In this document: positions 24,998 to 33,919 of the stretch, piece after piece | Layout: each line of letters starts with the position of its first letter | Position numbering within the stretch: position 1 is the first letter of the stretch | Source: CAVQRB01 sp963715055 | GTDB taxonomy: Bacteria; Pseudomonadota; Alphaproteobacteria; Rhodobacterales; Rhodobacteraceae | Length of the DNA: 64,000 nucleotides | Direction: 5' to 3' | Assembly: GCA_963715055.1 (NCBI GenBank) | Contig: CAVQRB010000002.1 | Location: forward strand, 496,001-560,000 | Translations under genes and position numbers: made by a program | Notes under the pieces: model-generated | The model's database searches: none | The model's input: only the letters and a program-made list of their open reading frames with translations | Told to the model about the DNA's origin: nothing

Positions 24998-25645
24998 ATG
25001 GTTTACGTCAAATGGTTTTTCATCCTGGCATTCTGGGTGATTGTCGGAGCATTCCTGCACTACACCCTGCCGCAAGTGGATATCGTGAGGATCACCAATA
25101 CTTATGAGAAACGCGTCGATCCGGGCGAGAACAGCCTTTTCTGGGCGCAGCACGATACCGGCAGCAATACCACGGTGACCGGCCGAGATGTCTTCTTCAT
25201 CGAAACGCGCAAGGAGAACGGAAAGGTCATCGTCTATCGAAACGAGGATACCGGCTGGGGCTGGCCACCCTATTTCAAGTTCGACACCTCCAACCTGCAG
25301 GCCGAGGCGACCGACCTCAAGTCCACCGCCGAGAATCCCAGATATGCCGCGGTCCGCCATTACGGCTGGCGCAATGAGTTCTTTACGATCTTCCCCAACG
25401 CCATTTCGGTGCGCCCCGTCGATGGTCCTGACGCCTCCAAGCCCTTCCCATGGATCAACCTCCTCGTGCTTGGCACGCTTGCCGCGATCTTCTGGGGGAT
25501 CTGGGTGCGCTGGCGGCGCTTCCGCGAGGCGCGGATCGACCCGACACTGGAGGAGATTCAGGACAGCTGGGAAGCGACCGAAGATTCGATCGCCGAAAAG
25601 CGCGGCCGCCTGCGGCGCTGGTGGGCGCAAAAGCGCAGCAACTGA
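24998..25645 (+). CDS. DUF1523 family membrane-anchored protein
   Basis: A 215-residue protein with an N-terminal helix (KWFFILAFWVIVGAFLHYTLP), a periplasmic beta-rich domain (VDIVRITNTYEKRVDPGENSLFW through AAVRHYGWRNEFFTIFPNAISVRPV) and a second helix (WINLLVLGTLAAIFWGIWVRW). The cytoplasmic tail contains many charged residues. The pattern fits DUF1523, conserved in Rhodobacterales and of unknown function. It has GGAGGGCTCACA before its ATG. Confidence 0.82.
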   Translation: MVYVKWFFILAFWVIVGAFLHYTLPQVDIVRITNTYEKRVDPGENSLFWAQHDTGSNTTVTGRDVFFIETRKENGKVIVYRNEDTGWGWPPYFKFDTSNLQAEATDLKSTAENPRYAAVRHYGWRNEFFTIFPNAISVRPVDGPDASKPFPWINLLVLGTLAAIFWGIWVRWRRFREARIDPTLEEIQDSWEATEDSIAEKRGRLRRWWAQKRSN

Positions 25646-25651
25646 CCGAGC

Positions 25652-26032
25652 TCAGTCCGCTTTCGCAAGCATCCGGCCGAGCGGACGACCGCCCAGAATA
25701 TGGACATGCAGGTGCGGCACCTCCTGAACGCCGTGGCCCCCGGCATTTGAAATCATCCGAAAGCCCTCGCCTGCGGTGAGGGTCACGCCTTCACGGCGGC
25801 AGACCTCGCCCACGGCGCGCACAAAATCGACGATCTCCGTGTCCGGGGCCTCGGCGGCGAAGTGATCAAAGCTGATATAGGCGCCTTTGGGGATCACCAG
25901 AACATGGGTCGGCGCTTGCGGGTAAAGATCGCGAAACGCGAGAGAGTGCTCCGTTTCCAGAACGGTCGTATTCGGTATCTCTCCCCGCAAGATGCGCGCG
26001 AAGATGTTCTGATCGTCGTAAGCGTAGCCCAT
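25652..26032 (-). CDS. HIT-family nucleotide hydrolase (HINT type)
   Basis: A 126-residue histidine-triad protein. The triad HLHVHIL is at residues 107-113, and the start DQNIFARILRGEIPNTTVLE is family-typical. HINT proteins hydrolyse AMP-lysine and related adenylyl conjugates. The gene is convergent with the DUF1523 gene (6 bases apart) and lies just downstream of the glycosyltransferase gene on the same strand. Confidence 0.94.
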   Translation of the reverse strand: MGYAYDDQNIFARILRGEIPNTTVLETEHSLAFRDLYPQAPTHVLVIPKGAYISFDHFAAEAPDTEIVDFVRAVGEVCRREGVTLTAGEGFRMISNAGGHGVQEVPHLHVHILGGRPLGRMLAKAD

Positions 26033-26043
26033 TTGGCCTCCTG

Positions 26044-27621
26044 TCAGTCGGCGAAAAGTTGTTCGTAAGCGGCGATGTCGCGTGCCGCTGCGGGAGAGAT
26101 CGAGAGAAACTGCGCCAGCGCCCGAGCGTTGTCGTCCACGTCGCCCTTCTGCCGAATGCGCATGTGGTGCGCAAATTCCGCGTCTCGGATGCGGTCGCTT
26201 TCATAGACCATCTCGTTGCGGATGGTCGGCAACAAGCGATCGAAGGTTTCGCGCGGGGTCTGTTCGCCCGCAAGACCCACGCGTTTTGCATGTCCGATCA
26301 GATAGTCGTCGCTGAAACAGCATTCGATTTCCAGAAGCCGGGTCATCGAGCGATCGGAGGCAAAGTCTTGCATGAGTTCGATGTTGGCCGGGTCCATGCA
26401 GACGATCATGCGGTCTGTCTCGAAATAGTCAAAGAGCATGCGCATCATCGCGCGCCGGTGGCGTGTGCGCTTTTCAAGCGAGGTCTGGATGCCGCCGAGA
26501 TCGGGCAGCGGTGTGTCCTTTTCGTTGAAGATATACTCAACCGCCGGGACATTGGTGACCTGCCGCACCCGCTCCAGCACCCGTTTGGCCACATGCCATT
26601 TCTTGCAGACGACGATCAGCAGTTCACGCTCGCGCCCGAGCGTCGATTCGGTTTCCCAGAAGCGCGTGGCGAAACGCCGCCCGATACGCCCGCGCGCGGT
26701 CAGGAACTTGAAGAGACCGGGGCCTTCTGCGGATATCTGGAAATCCACCCCGGTCGCCGCATAGAGCAGCCCCAGCCGCCGCTTGAGGTCCATGGCTTCC
26801 GAACTGATCTTGCGCGCGAAAAGATAGTCCTGGCTGATCAGCAAGTCATAGTGATCATTATAGAAATTTACCGGCATGCCGTAGTCGGAGAACATCAGGA
26901 AGGTGAGCGTGCGCGACCGGATTTCGGTTTCCGGCACAAGATGCGGCACCACGGTCTGAAAGAAGGTTTCGTCCGGAATCCAGGTGGTCGCGAAAAACCG
27001 CATGATGTCAGGCCGCGTCTTCACGAAATCGAGTACCTTTTCGATGGTGTCGCGCCGCAGGCACCACCATTGGCTGCCGATTCGCATCTGCATGTCCACG
27101 GGCAGTTTGCGCGCCAGACCCAGTTTGCGCTGCGCCCCCAGCATCGCGTAGAAAAGCCGTCGCTGCTTGCGTTCGTTGAAGACATGGCGGTAGATCAGCC
27201 GCTCTTCCTTCATTCCGGTCTTGATCCAGTCGCTCTCGAAATAATCGAAGCACTCGATGAAATCGTACTCGGACTGATCCAGAAACCGATGCGTGTATTC
27301 CGCGGTCTTGATCGCCATGCAATCGCCCGAGAGCATGTAGAAATGCGTGGCGCGCGGATAAGCGGCGAAGGCTGCCTCCAGCGCCGCGAGGGTCGCCCGC
27401 ACGAGCGACCATTCGCCCCAACCGCATTTCACCCGCGTTTCGGGAAAGGTCACGCGGGCATTGCCCAGAAGCGCCTTGCGGATCCGGGCGTAATCTTCGG
27501 GGTCGCCGTTGGCGTCGAAGTGGATCGCCATGTAGTCACCGGCCGCCGTCAACCGTTCCGCCTGCCTGATGATGGCATCGGGGTCCTTGTGACACAGCAG
27601 GATGTAGGCGATTTTGGCCAC
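26044..27621 (-). CDS. branch-type (core-2/xylosyltransferase-like) glycosyltransferase, DUF5928-like
   Basis: A 525-residue protein. The N-terminal part (KIAYILLCHKDP, FDANGDP, CGWGEWSLVRATLAALEAAF, ATHFYMLSGDCMAI, GSQWWCLRRDTIEKVL, WIPDETFFQTVV) follows the PF02485 branch family of beta-1,6-GlcNAc-transferases and xylosyltransferases. The C-terminal 200 residues match the DUF5928-type extension of roseobacter proteins. It probably adds a sugar to a surface glycan. The start is GTG 27621; longer frames upstream run into the divergent sulfotransferase gene. No membrane helix is visible. Confidence 0.82.
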   Translation of the reverse strand: MAKIAYILLCHKDPDAIIRQAERLTAAGDYMAIHFDANGDPEDYARIRKALLGNARVTFPETRVKCGWGEWSLVRATLAALEAAFAAYPRATHFYMLSGDCMAIKTAEYTHRFLDQSEYDFIECFDYFESDWIKTGMKEERLIYRHVFNERKQRRLFYAMLGAQRKLGLARKLPVDMQMRIGSQWWCLRRDTIEKVLDFVKTRPDIMRFFATTWIPDETFFQTVVPHLVPETEIRSRTLTFLMFSDYGMPVNFYNDHYDLLISQDYLFARKISSEAMDLKRRLGLLYAATGVDFQISAEGPGLFKFLTARGRIGRRFATRFWETESTLGRERELLIVVCKKWHVAKRVLERVRQVTNVPAVEYIFNEKDTPLPDLGGIQTSLEKRTRHRRAMMRMLFDYFETDRMIVCMDPANIELMQDFASDRSMTRLLEIECCFSDDYLIGHAKRVGLAGEQTPRETFDRLLPTIRNEMVYESDRIRDAEFAHHMRIRQKGDVDDNARALAQFLSISPAAARDIAAYEQLFAD

Positions 27622-27763
27622 GGGCTCGAGGACTGCTCTTTTTCTACTGTTGGATACGTTGATAAGAGTGAAGGTCGATTGAATAAACCGTATTTTTTTG
27701 CTTTTTTGAAATGCAAATACCGGTAAGTCCAGAGAATCCCCGGTTGAGCAGGAGTGTGCGTGA

Positions 27764-28582
27764 ATGGGTTTCCCCGGAACCTGGATGACCCAGAGTGAAA
27801 GTGTCGTGTATCGGGTCGTGCCGAAATGCGCCTGTTCGACGATCGGGCAGATCATGTTCTTCTCGGATCACGGCAGGTTTTACGACGGCGATATCCACGA
27901 TGCTCAGGAGGGCCTGCACAAATGGGCACTGGAAGGCAGCCAGGCGCCGATTACAGCCAATGTGCGGGGCCATAAATCCTACGCTTTCACCTGCGTACGC
28001 AATCCCTATACCCGGATCCTGAGCTCGTTTTTCGACAAGATCTGCGGCATTCAGCGCAACGGCAAACGCTACCGAGGCAACCTTGTGCCGCAACTGGCGC
28101 AGAAATACGGGATCACGGTCGGTGGCGCGGACGGGCAGGAAGACTTCGACCAGATCGCCTCCTTCCGGCGCTTCCTGCTCTTTGCGCGAGATACCATCCA
28201 GTTCCGCAAACCGATGGATCCCGACATCCACTGGTCCGCGATGTCCGGCCATATCGGCACCTTCATCGTGAACGGCGGGACCTACGACAAGATCTTCTGG
28301 ACCGAGCGCTTCGACGACGGCATGCAGCAGGTGCTCGATGCGATCGAGGCGCCGCATCCGATCGCTCTGAGGGACGTGCCGCGATTCAACGAAAGCGAAG
28401 GACATGGCCCCAAGCGGGCTCATGCCGTGGAGGACTTCTTCGACGATCTGTCGATGCATCTGGTCTATGAGATGTACAAACCGGATTTCGACCTCTTCCG
28501 CTACGATTTCGAAAACCCCGGCAACAAGACGCCTGTGGGAGAGATCGATCTCGATGAGGTGCATGCCAAACTCGGCGACTGA
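27764..28582 (+). CDS. sulfotransferase (family 2-type, PAPS-dependent)
   Basis: A 272-residue protein. The 5'-phosphosulfate-binding loop is VVPKCACST (PKCACST at residues 20-26), and the 3'-phosphate site is RNPYTRILSSFFDK (79-92), as in carbohydrate sulfotransferases (PF03567). A later WTERFDDGMQQVL plus RFNES fits the C-terminal part. It would move sulfate from PAPS to a sugar. It is divergent from the branch-type glycosyltransferase gene and shares its 142-base intergenic region, so the two likely act on one glycan. Confidence 0.84.
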   Translation: MGFPGTWMTQSESVVYRVVPKCACSTIGQIMFFSDHGRFYDGDIHDAQEGLHKWALEGSQAPITANVRGHKSYAFTCVRNPYTRILSSFFDKICGIQRNGKRYRGNLVPQLAQKYGITVGGADGQEDFDQIASFRRFLLFARDTIQFRKPMDPDIHWSAMSGHIGTFIVNGGTYDKIFWTERFDDGMQQVLDAIEAPHPIALRDVPRFNESEGHGPKRAHAVEDFFDDLSMHLVYEMYKPDFDLFRYDFENPGNKTPVGEIDLDEVHAKLGD

Positions 28583-28621
28583 TCCTTGCGCCTTTTCGGC
28601 CGAAAGCCTAAGTCACAGTGC

Positions 28622-29110
28622 ATGGCACAGGTGAAATCCGCGACGAAATCCGATCCCAACTACAAGGTGATCGCCGAAAACCGGCGGGCACGCTTCGACT
28701 ATGCGATTGAATCGGACGTCGAATGCGGGATCATTCTGGAAGGTTCCGAGGTCAAATCCCTGCGGATGGGCGGCTCCAACATCGCGGAAAGCTATGCGAC
28801 GGTGGACGATGGCGAGTTGTGGCTCGTCAACGCCTACATCGCGCCCTACAAGCAGGCCAAGACCTTCCAGCATGAAGAACGCAGGCGGCGCAAACTTCTG
28901 GTCAGTCGCAAGCAACTGGCCGATTTCTGGAACGCGACGCAGCGCAAGGGGATGACCCTTGTACCGCTTGTCATGTATTTCAACCATCGCGGCATGGCCA
29001 AGCTGAAGATCGGCGTGGCCAAGGGCAAGAAGCTCCATGACAAGCGCGAGGACGCAGCCAAGCGCGACTGGTCGCGACAGAAATCGCGCCTGCTGAAAGA
29101 CCACGGCTGA
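28622..29110 (+). CDS. smpB: SsrA-binding protein SmpB
   Basis: A 162-residue protein with all SmpB landmarks: ENRRARFDYAIESDVECGIILEGSEVKSLR, NIAESYATVDDGELWLVNAYIAPY, the R-rich HEERRRRKLLVSRKQL and the C-terminal tail AKGKKLHDKREDAAKRDWSRQKSRLL. It carries tmRNA to stalled ribosomes. ATG 28622 gives the standard length. The tmRNA gene is not in this window. Confidence 0.97.
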   Translation: MAQVKSATKSDPNYKVIAENRRARFDYAIESDVECGIILEGSEVKSLRMGGSNIAESYATVDDGELWLVNAYIAPYKQAKTFQHEERRRRKLLVSRKQLADFWNATQRKGMTLVPLVMYFNHRGMAKLKIGVAKGKKLHDKREDAAKRDWSRQKSRLLKDHG

Positions 29111-29191
29111 GCCTTCGGCAGGTTCAAGCAGGCTTGTCACCACCCGGTTGCAGCGTTACCCAAGGGTGTCCTGCGCAAAAGGGAGTTGCCC

Positions 29192-30046
29192 ATGTCAGAT
29201 GATCCGAAAACACTGGTCTCAACCGCCTGGCTGGCGCAACACCTCAAGGATCCGGACCTGCGTGTTCTGGACGCTTCATTGTATCTGCCCGAAGCCGGGC
29301 GCGACGCCCGTGCCGAATACGACGCAGCACACATTCCCGGCGCGCGGTTTTTCGACATCGACGATGTTTCGGACAGCCGGTCGGAACTGCCGCACATGGC
29401 GCCGCCGGTGGAGAAATTCATGTCGCGGTTGCGCGCCATGGGCGTCGGCGACGGCCATCAGATCGTGGTCTATGACGGCGCGGGCCTCTTGTCGGCGGCG
29501 CGGGTCTGGTGGCTCTTCCGGTTGATGGGGCAGACCGATGTCGCCGTGCTCGACGGGGGATTTCCGAAGTGGCAGGCGGAAGGGCATGAGGTAGAGGACA
29601 TGCCGCCCGTGGTCCGGGATCGCCACATGACCGTGCGTTTCCAGAACCATCTCGTGCGCGACGTGACGCAGGTCGCTGCAGCCTCGAAGCTCGGAGACCA
29701 CGCCATCGTCGACGCCCGTGCCGCCGCCCGGTTTCGCGGTGAGGCGCCGGAGCCCCGCGAAGGTCTGCGCAAGGGGCATGTTCCGGGCTCTCGGAACGTG
29801 CCCTACACCGACCTTTTGAACCCGGATAAAACGATGAAGGATCCGGCCGCCTGCCGGGTGGTTTTCGAGGCCGCAGGCGTCGATCTTGCAAAACCCATCA
29901 TCACCACCTGCGGCTCGGGCGTCACCGCGGCCATTCTGGCTCTTGCGCTGGAGCGGATCGGCCACCACCAGTGGTCGCTCTACGACGGGTCCTGGGCGGA
30001 ATGGGGCATGTTCCCGACTGTAAGCGTAGCCACCGGAGAAGCCTGA
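29192..30046 (+). CDS. sseA: 3-mercaptopyruvate sulfurtransferase
   Basis: A 284-residue tandem-rhodanese protein. The first domain has YDAAHIPGARFFDID and lacks the active cysteine; the second has KGHVPGSRNVPY and the active loop TTCGSGVTAAIL with Cys240. CGSGVTA is the loop of mercaptopyruvate sulfurtransferases, whereas thiosulfate sulfurtransferases have CRKGVT. ATG 29192 has AAAAGGGAGTTGCC upstream. The stop overlaps the start of the aminotransferase gene (TGATG). Confidence 0.93.
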   Translation: MSDDPKTLVSTAWLAQHLKDPDLRVLDASLYLPEAGRDARAEYDAAHIPGARFFDIDDVSDSRSELPHMAPPVEKFMSRLRAMGVGDGHQIVVYDGAGLLSAARVWWLFRLMGQTDVAVLDGGFPKWQAEGHEVEDMPPVVRDRHMTVRFQNHLVRDVTQVAAASKLGDHAIVDARAAARFRGEAPEPREGLRKGHVPGSRNVPYTDLLNPDKTMKDPAACRVVFEAAGVDLAKPIITTCGSGVTAAILALALERIGHHQWSLYDGSWAEWGMFPTVSVATGEA

Positions 30047-31230
30047 TGTTTGAAACCCTGAAGCCCCGTCCCGCGGATTCCATTCTCACCCTGATGCAGA
30101 CCTTCAAGGACGATCCACGCCCGAACAAGCTGGATCTGGGCGTCGGCGTCTACAAGGACGCAACGGGCCTGACCCCGGTCATGCGCGCGGTGAAAGCAGC
30201 GGAAAAGACGCTCTGGGAGACCCAGGACACGAAGGTTTATACCGGGCTTGCGGGCGATCCGGCCTTTTCCGATGCGATGATCGCACTGGTGCTGGATGGT
30301 GCGGTGCCGCGAGACAACGTCGCTGCGGTGGCGACACCCGGCGGCACCGGTGCCGTGCGGCAGGCTTTTGAACTGGTTCGGATGGCACGCCCGGAGGCCC
30401 GGGTCTTCGTCTCCGATCCAACCTGGCCCAATCACATCTCGATCCTGAACTACCTGAATATGGATGTGGTACGCTACCGCTACTTCGACGAGGACAGCCG
30501 CGGGGTGAATTTCTCCGGGATGATGGAAGACCTGGCGGACGCGAAGGCCGGCGACGTGATCCTGCTGCATGGCTGCTGCCACAACCCGACCGGCGCCAAT
30601 CTCAACGCCACCGAATGGAAAGCGGTCGTCGATCTGTTGCTCAAGACCGGAGCCGTGCCGATGATCGACATCGCCTACCAGGGCTTCGGCGACGGGCTGG
30701 AAGAAGACGCCGCGGCCACGCGACTCGTCGCTTCCTCGGTGCCGGAGTGCATCATCGCGGCAAGCTGCTCCAAGAACTTCGGCATCTACCGCGAACGCAC
30801 CGGCCTGTTGATGGCGGTGAGCCAGCACAGCGCAGCCCGCAAGCTGCATCAGGAGACACTCGCCTTTCTCAATCGGCAGAACTACAGCTTCCCGCCTGAC
30901 CATGGCGCACGGGTCGTGACCATGATCCTGAACGATGACACCCTGCGCGCGGACTGGATGGCCGAGCTCGAGGAGGTCCGCAACAACATGCTGGGCCTGC
31001 GCAGCCAGCTTGCACGTGAATTGCAGCGTCTTTCGGGCTCGGACCGTTTCGGCTACATCGCCCAGCACCGGGGCATGTTCTCGCGCCTCGGCACTACGCC
31101 AGAGAAGGTCGAGGAGATGCGCGCCAAGAACGGCATCTACATGGTCTCGGACAGCCGCATGAACATTGCCGGACTGAACGCGGAGACCGTCCCGGTTCTG
31201 GCGAAGGCGATTATCGACGCTGGCATCTAG
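30046..31230 (+). CDS. aromatic/aspartate aminotransferase (class I)
   Basis: A 394-residue PLP enzyme of the AspC/TyrB type. Motifs: LDLGVGVYKDATGLTPVMRAVK near the start, ATPGGTGAVRQAFEL, SDPTWPNHISIL, HGCCHNPTGANL, DIAYQGFGDGLEEDA, and the PLP lysine Lys243 in SCSKNFGIYRERTG. The last part has RGMFSRLG and YMVSDSRMNIAGL. Roseobacter relatives are usually called aromatic amino acid aminotransferases. It overlaps sseA by one base, suggesting coupled translation. Confidence 0.92.
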   Translation: MFETLKPRPADSILTLMQTFKDDPRPNKLDLGVGVYKDATGLTPVMRAVKAAEKTLWETQDTKVYTGLAGDPAFSDAMIALVLDGAVPRDNVAAVATPGGTGAVRQAFELVRMARPEARVFVSDPTWPNHISILNYLNMDVVRYRYFDEDSRGVNFSGMMEDLADAKAGDVILLHGCCHNPTGANLNATEWKAVVDLLLKTGAVPMIDIAYQGFGDGLEEDAAATRLVASSVPECIIAASCSKNFGIYRERTGLLMAVSQHSAARKLHQETLAFLNRQNYSFPPDHGARVVTMILNDDTLRADWMAELEEVRNNMLGLRSQLARELQRLSGSDRFGYIAQHRGMFSRLGTTPEKVEEMRAKNGIYMVSDSRMNIAGLNAETVPVLAKAIIDAGI

Positions 31231-31254
31231 GGCCGCTGGAGCTTGACGCGTGGG

Positions 31255-31761
31255 TCAGTTTTCGACGTGATCGCGCAGCAAGAAGGCTGACAGTCTGTTT
31301 CTGCCGTACCGACGCCAACTGATGCTGGCGAAGGTATAAATCAGCACAAAGAAGGCGAGCCAGAGCTGGATCAGAGCGAAGAACCCCGCATCGAAATGGC
31401 TTACTTCTTCTTTAGCCGTGAACAGAAACCCCTGCCCTCCGGTCGCCGCCGAAATCAACCTTTCGGCGAGATGAAGGCAGGTGCCGATGGCAAGATAGAA
31501 CGTCGAATACCATAAAGTCGCAACCAGCAGCGGTTTCTTCGCATGTTTCTCGAGCATGGGCAGATGCTCCGCCAGCAGGAAAGCCTTTCCGATCAACAGG
31601 GCACCAAGGCAGGCGGAGGCGAAGGAAACCGTGCTCACGACATGATTGTCCGAGAGCAAGGCTACGGTCAGAACCAGAAGATTGAGGACAATCAGGAAGA
31701 AAAAGGTGGGTGGCGCCATTTCCTTCGCCTCGCGCAGCAGGAAGTCCATTGGTTTTCGCAT
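31255..31761 (-). CDS. membrane protein of unknown function
   Basis: A 168-residue protein with four hydrophobic helices (about residues 18-37, 42-63, 78-97 and 127-147). The loop between helices 3 and 4 contains ATGGQGFLFTAKEEVSHFDAG. I recognise no named family. It is convergent with the aminotransferase and has no obvious partner. Start at ATG 31761 (MRKPMDFLLREAKE). Confidence 0.68.
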   Translation of the reverse strand: MRKPMDFLLREAKEMAPPTFFFLIVLNLLVLTVALLSDNHVVSTVSFASACLGALLIGKAFLLAEHLPMLEKHAKKPLLVATLWYSTFYLAIGTCLHLAERLISAATGGQGFLFTAKEEVSHFDAGFFALIQLWLAFFVLIYTFASISWRRYGRNRLSAFLLRDHVEN

Positions 31762-31907
31762 TGCTTGCCCTTCCCGGTCCAGACGTCATGCCCTGACATT
31801 AGGGTTTTCCCTTCCCGTTGTCAGAGAATTTTCAAACACCGCCACTGTACCAGCTCGATTGAACTGCTTGTCCGTCACAGTTCTGGTTCTCCAGGACGGC
31901 GGCAGCG

Positions 31908-31934
31908 AAAAAGCCCGGGCGCGAACGCCCGGGC
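31908..31934 (-). terminator. intrinsic terminator of amtB
   Basis: On the minus strand GCCCGGGCG, loop TTCG, CGCCCGGGC, then TTTTTC. A perfect 9-bp stem with a UUCG tetraloop and U-tract, 29 bases after the amtB stop. Confidence 0.92.
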
Positions 31935-31962
31935 AGTTGGAACCCTCTGGAAGGAGGAAGGG

Positions 31963-33306
31963 TTAACCTTTGGAGAACTCCGGATAGGCTTCCATGCCGA
32001 GTTCGGCCATGTCGAGCCCGTTGATCTCGGCTTCCTGACTGACCCGGATGCCCATTGTCGCCTTCAGGATGAACCACAGAATGCCCGAGGTCACGAAAAC
32101 GAAGATGCCCACGACGAGGATGGAGTAGAGTTGTACGCCGAGCGAGGCATCGGAGTTCGTGAAGACCACCGCGATCGTGCCCCAGATACCGGCAAAAAGG
32201 TGCACCGGGATCGCGCCAACCACGTCATCGATCTTAAGCTTGTCGAGGAAGGGCACGGCGAAGACCACGATCAGACCCCCAACGGCACCGATCAGCGTGG
32301 CGGACCCCAGGGTCGGCGTAAGCGGCTCGGCGGTGATGGAGACCAGACCGGCCAGAGCACCGTTCAGGATCATTGTGAGATCGGGCTTCTTGTAGACAAG
32401 CTGCGTCAGGATCAGTGCGGCGACCGCACCGCCTGCTGCCGCGGCGTTGGTGTTTGCGAAGATCCGGCTCACGTCCGCCACGTCACCGACCGAGCCCATG
32501 GCAAGCTGCGAGCCGCCGTTGAAGCCGAACCAGCCGAGCCAGAGGATGAATGTGCCGAGCGTGGCAAGCGCGAGATTGGATCCCGGCATCGGAACGACAC
32601 GGCCATCCTTGTACTTGCCGATGCGCGGGCCGAGGATCAGGGCGCCTGCAAGCGCGGCCCAGCCACCGACGGAGTGCACGACAGTTGAGCCCGCGAAGTC
32701 GAGGAAGCCCATCTCGTCAAGGAAGCCGCCGCCCCATTTCCAGCTGGCCTGCAGCGGATAGATCACTGCGGTCAGAACGATCACGAAGAACAGGAAGGGC
32801 CAGAGCTTGATCCGCTCGGCGAGCGCGCCGGAGACGATCGAGGCCGTGGCGGCACAGAACATCAACTGGAAGAAGAAATCGGAGCCGGTCGAGGCGTAGC
32901 TGTAGTCGTCGGCCGCATCGGCTGTCACGCCGACCGCCTCAAGCACACCCGGTCCCCAGACCCCTGAGAGCACACCTTCGATGGACCATGTGCCCAGCGG
33001 GTACATCAGGTTGTAGCCGATCAGATAGTAGAAGATCGCGGCGAGCGAGAAGAGCGCCATATTCTTGGTCAGCTGCATGGCGACGTTCTTGCCGCGCACG
33101 AGCCCTGCCTCGAGCATGGCAAAGCCAGCGGCCATCCAGAACACCAGGAACCCGCCGATCAGAAACAGCAGCGAGTTCAGGATGAAGACGGTATCGGTGG
33201 AAGGATTTACGCCCGGCGCTGGGCCATCCTGTGCCAGTCCGAGGCTCGGCAGCGCGATCAATGCCGCAGCGGGAGCAATTGTTTTGAGAAGAGTCATGTT
33301 TTTCAT
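31963..33306 (-). CDS. amtB: ammonium transporter Amt
   Basis: A 447-residue transporter with a cleavable-looking signal sequence (ending LPSLGLAQ) and about eleven helices. Typical motifs: FWMAAGFAMLEAGLVRGKN, DFAGSTVVHSVGGWAALAGALILG, WLGWFGFNGGSQLAM, and a late DVVGAIPVHLFAGIWGT. The two pore histidines are those of VVHSVGG and PVHLFAG. It carries ammonium across the inner membrane. ATG 33306 is used; ATG 33297 has better spacing to the AGGGA ribosome site. glnK ends 19 bases upstream, so glnK-amtB is an operon. Confidence 0.96.
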   Translation of the reverse strand: MKNMTLLKTIAPAAALIALPSLGLAQDGPAPGVNPSTDTVFILNSLLFLIGGFLVFWMAAGFAMLEAGLVRGKNVAMQLTKNMALFSLAAIFYYLIGYNLMYPLGTWSIEGVLSGVWGPGVLEAVGVTADAADDYSYASTGSDFFFQLMFCAATASIVSGALAERIKLWPFLFFVIVLTAVIYPLQASWKWGGGFLDEMGFLDFAGSTVVHSVGGWAALAGALILGPRIGKYKDGRVVPMPGSNLALATLGTFILWLGWFGFNGGSQLAMGSVGDVADVSRIFANTNAAAAGGAVAALILTQLVYKKPDLTMILNGALAGLVSITAEPLTPTLGSATLIGAVGGLIVVFAVPFLDKLKIDDVVGAIPVHLFAGIWGTIAVVFTNSDASLGVQLYSILVVGIFVFVTSGILWFILKATMGIRVSQEAEINGLDMAELGMEAYPEFSKG

Positions 33307-33325
33307 ATCCCTGGTTTGAGCGGCT

Positions 33326-33664
33326 TTACAGCGCGTCGTCGTTGGTTTCACCGGTGCGCACTCGAACGGCCTGTTCGACCGACAGAACGAAGATCTTGCC
33401 GTCGCCGATCTTGCCCGTCTGAGCGGTCTTGGTGATGGTCTCGACGATCTGATCTGCCACGGCATCGGGGACCACGATCTCGATCTTCACCTTCGGCACG
33501 AAGTTCACTGCGTATTCGGCACCGCGATAGATTTCCGTATGACCGGATTGGGAGCCGAACCCCTTGATCTCCGTGACCATCATGCCGCGCACGCCGGCTT
33601 CGGTCAGCGCTTCGCGTACCTCTTCCAGCTTGAACGGCTTGATTGTTGCAATGATGAGTTTCAC
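33326..33664 (-). CDS. glnK: nitrogen regulatory protein PII (GlnK)
   Basis: A 112-residue PII protein, exactly the family length. The T-loop GFGSQSGHTEIYRGAEYAVNF contains the uridylylation site Tyr51; the B- and C-loop region TGKIGDGKIFVLSVEQAVRVRTGE is intact. It senses 2-oxoglutarate and ADP/ATP and gates AmtB. The start is GTG 33664 with AAGAG upstream; the ATG-like start at 33715 would add 17 residues not found in the family. Confidence 0.96.
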   Translation of the reverse strand: MKLIIATIKPFKLEEVREALTEAGVRGMMVTEIKGFGSQSGHTEIYRGAEYAVNFVPKVKIEIVVPDAVADQIVETITKTAQTGKIGDGKIFVLSVEQAVRVRTGETNDDAL

Positions 33665-33808
33665 CTCTTGTCCCCTTACCTTGGGCAGGTATCCCTGCGG
33701 TTTGTGCGGACACATAACGCCAAGGCCTTTCGCAGAGGGAAGGTTCCGGGTCCGAAAACGATACAGACCCCTGTAGTTTTGATTAAAAAAAAAGCATGAT
33801 GTAGATTA

Positions 33809-33825
33809 TGCACAATATTTGTGCA
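33809..33825. promoter_or_regulatory. NtrC-binding-site candidate upstream of glnK-amtB
   Basis: TGCACAATATTTGTGCA is a 17-bp near-perfect palindrome with 5-bp TGCAC/GTGCA arms. The enteric NtrC consensus is TGCACCA-N3-TGGTGCA, which it follows at both ends. It lies 144 bases upstream of the glnK start and 94 before the divergent PBP gene. No clear -24/-12 promoter is visible; in some Rhodobacterales NtrC works with the housekeeping sigma factor. Confidence 0.6.
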
Positions 33826-33919
33826 GAAATTTGATAGACGCGCGGCAAATCACGCTCTCAACATTCCTCGCCAGCCGGTCTAGAGTGACGCCAACAACAA
33901 CGGGCCGAGCAGGGGTCTC

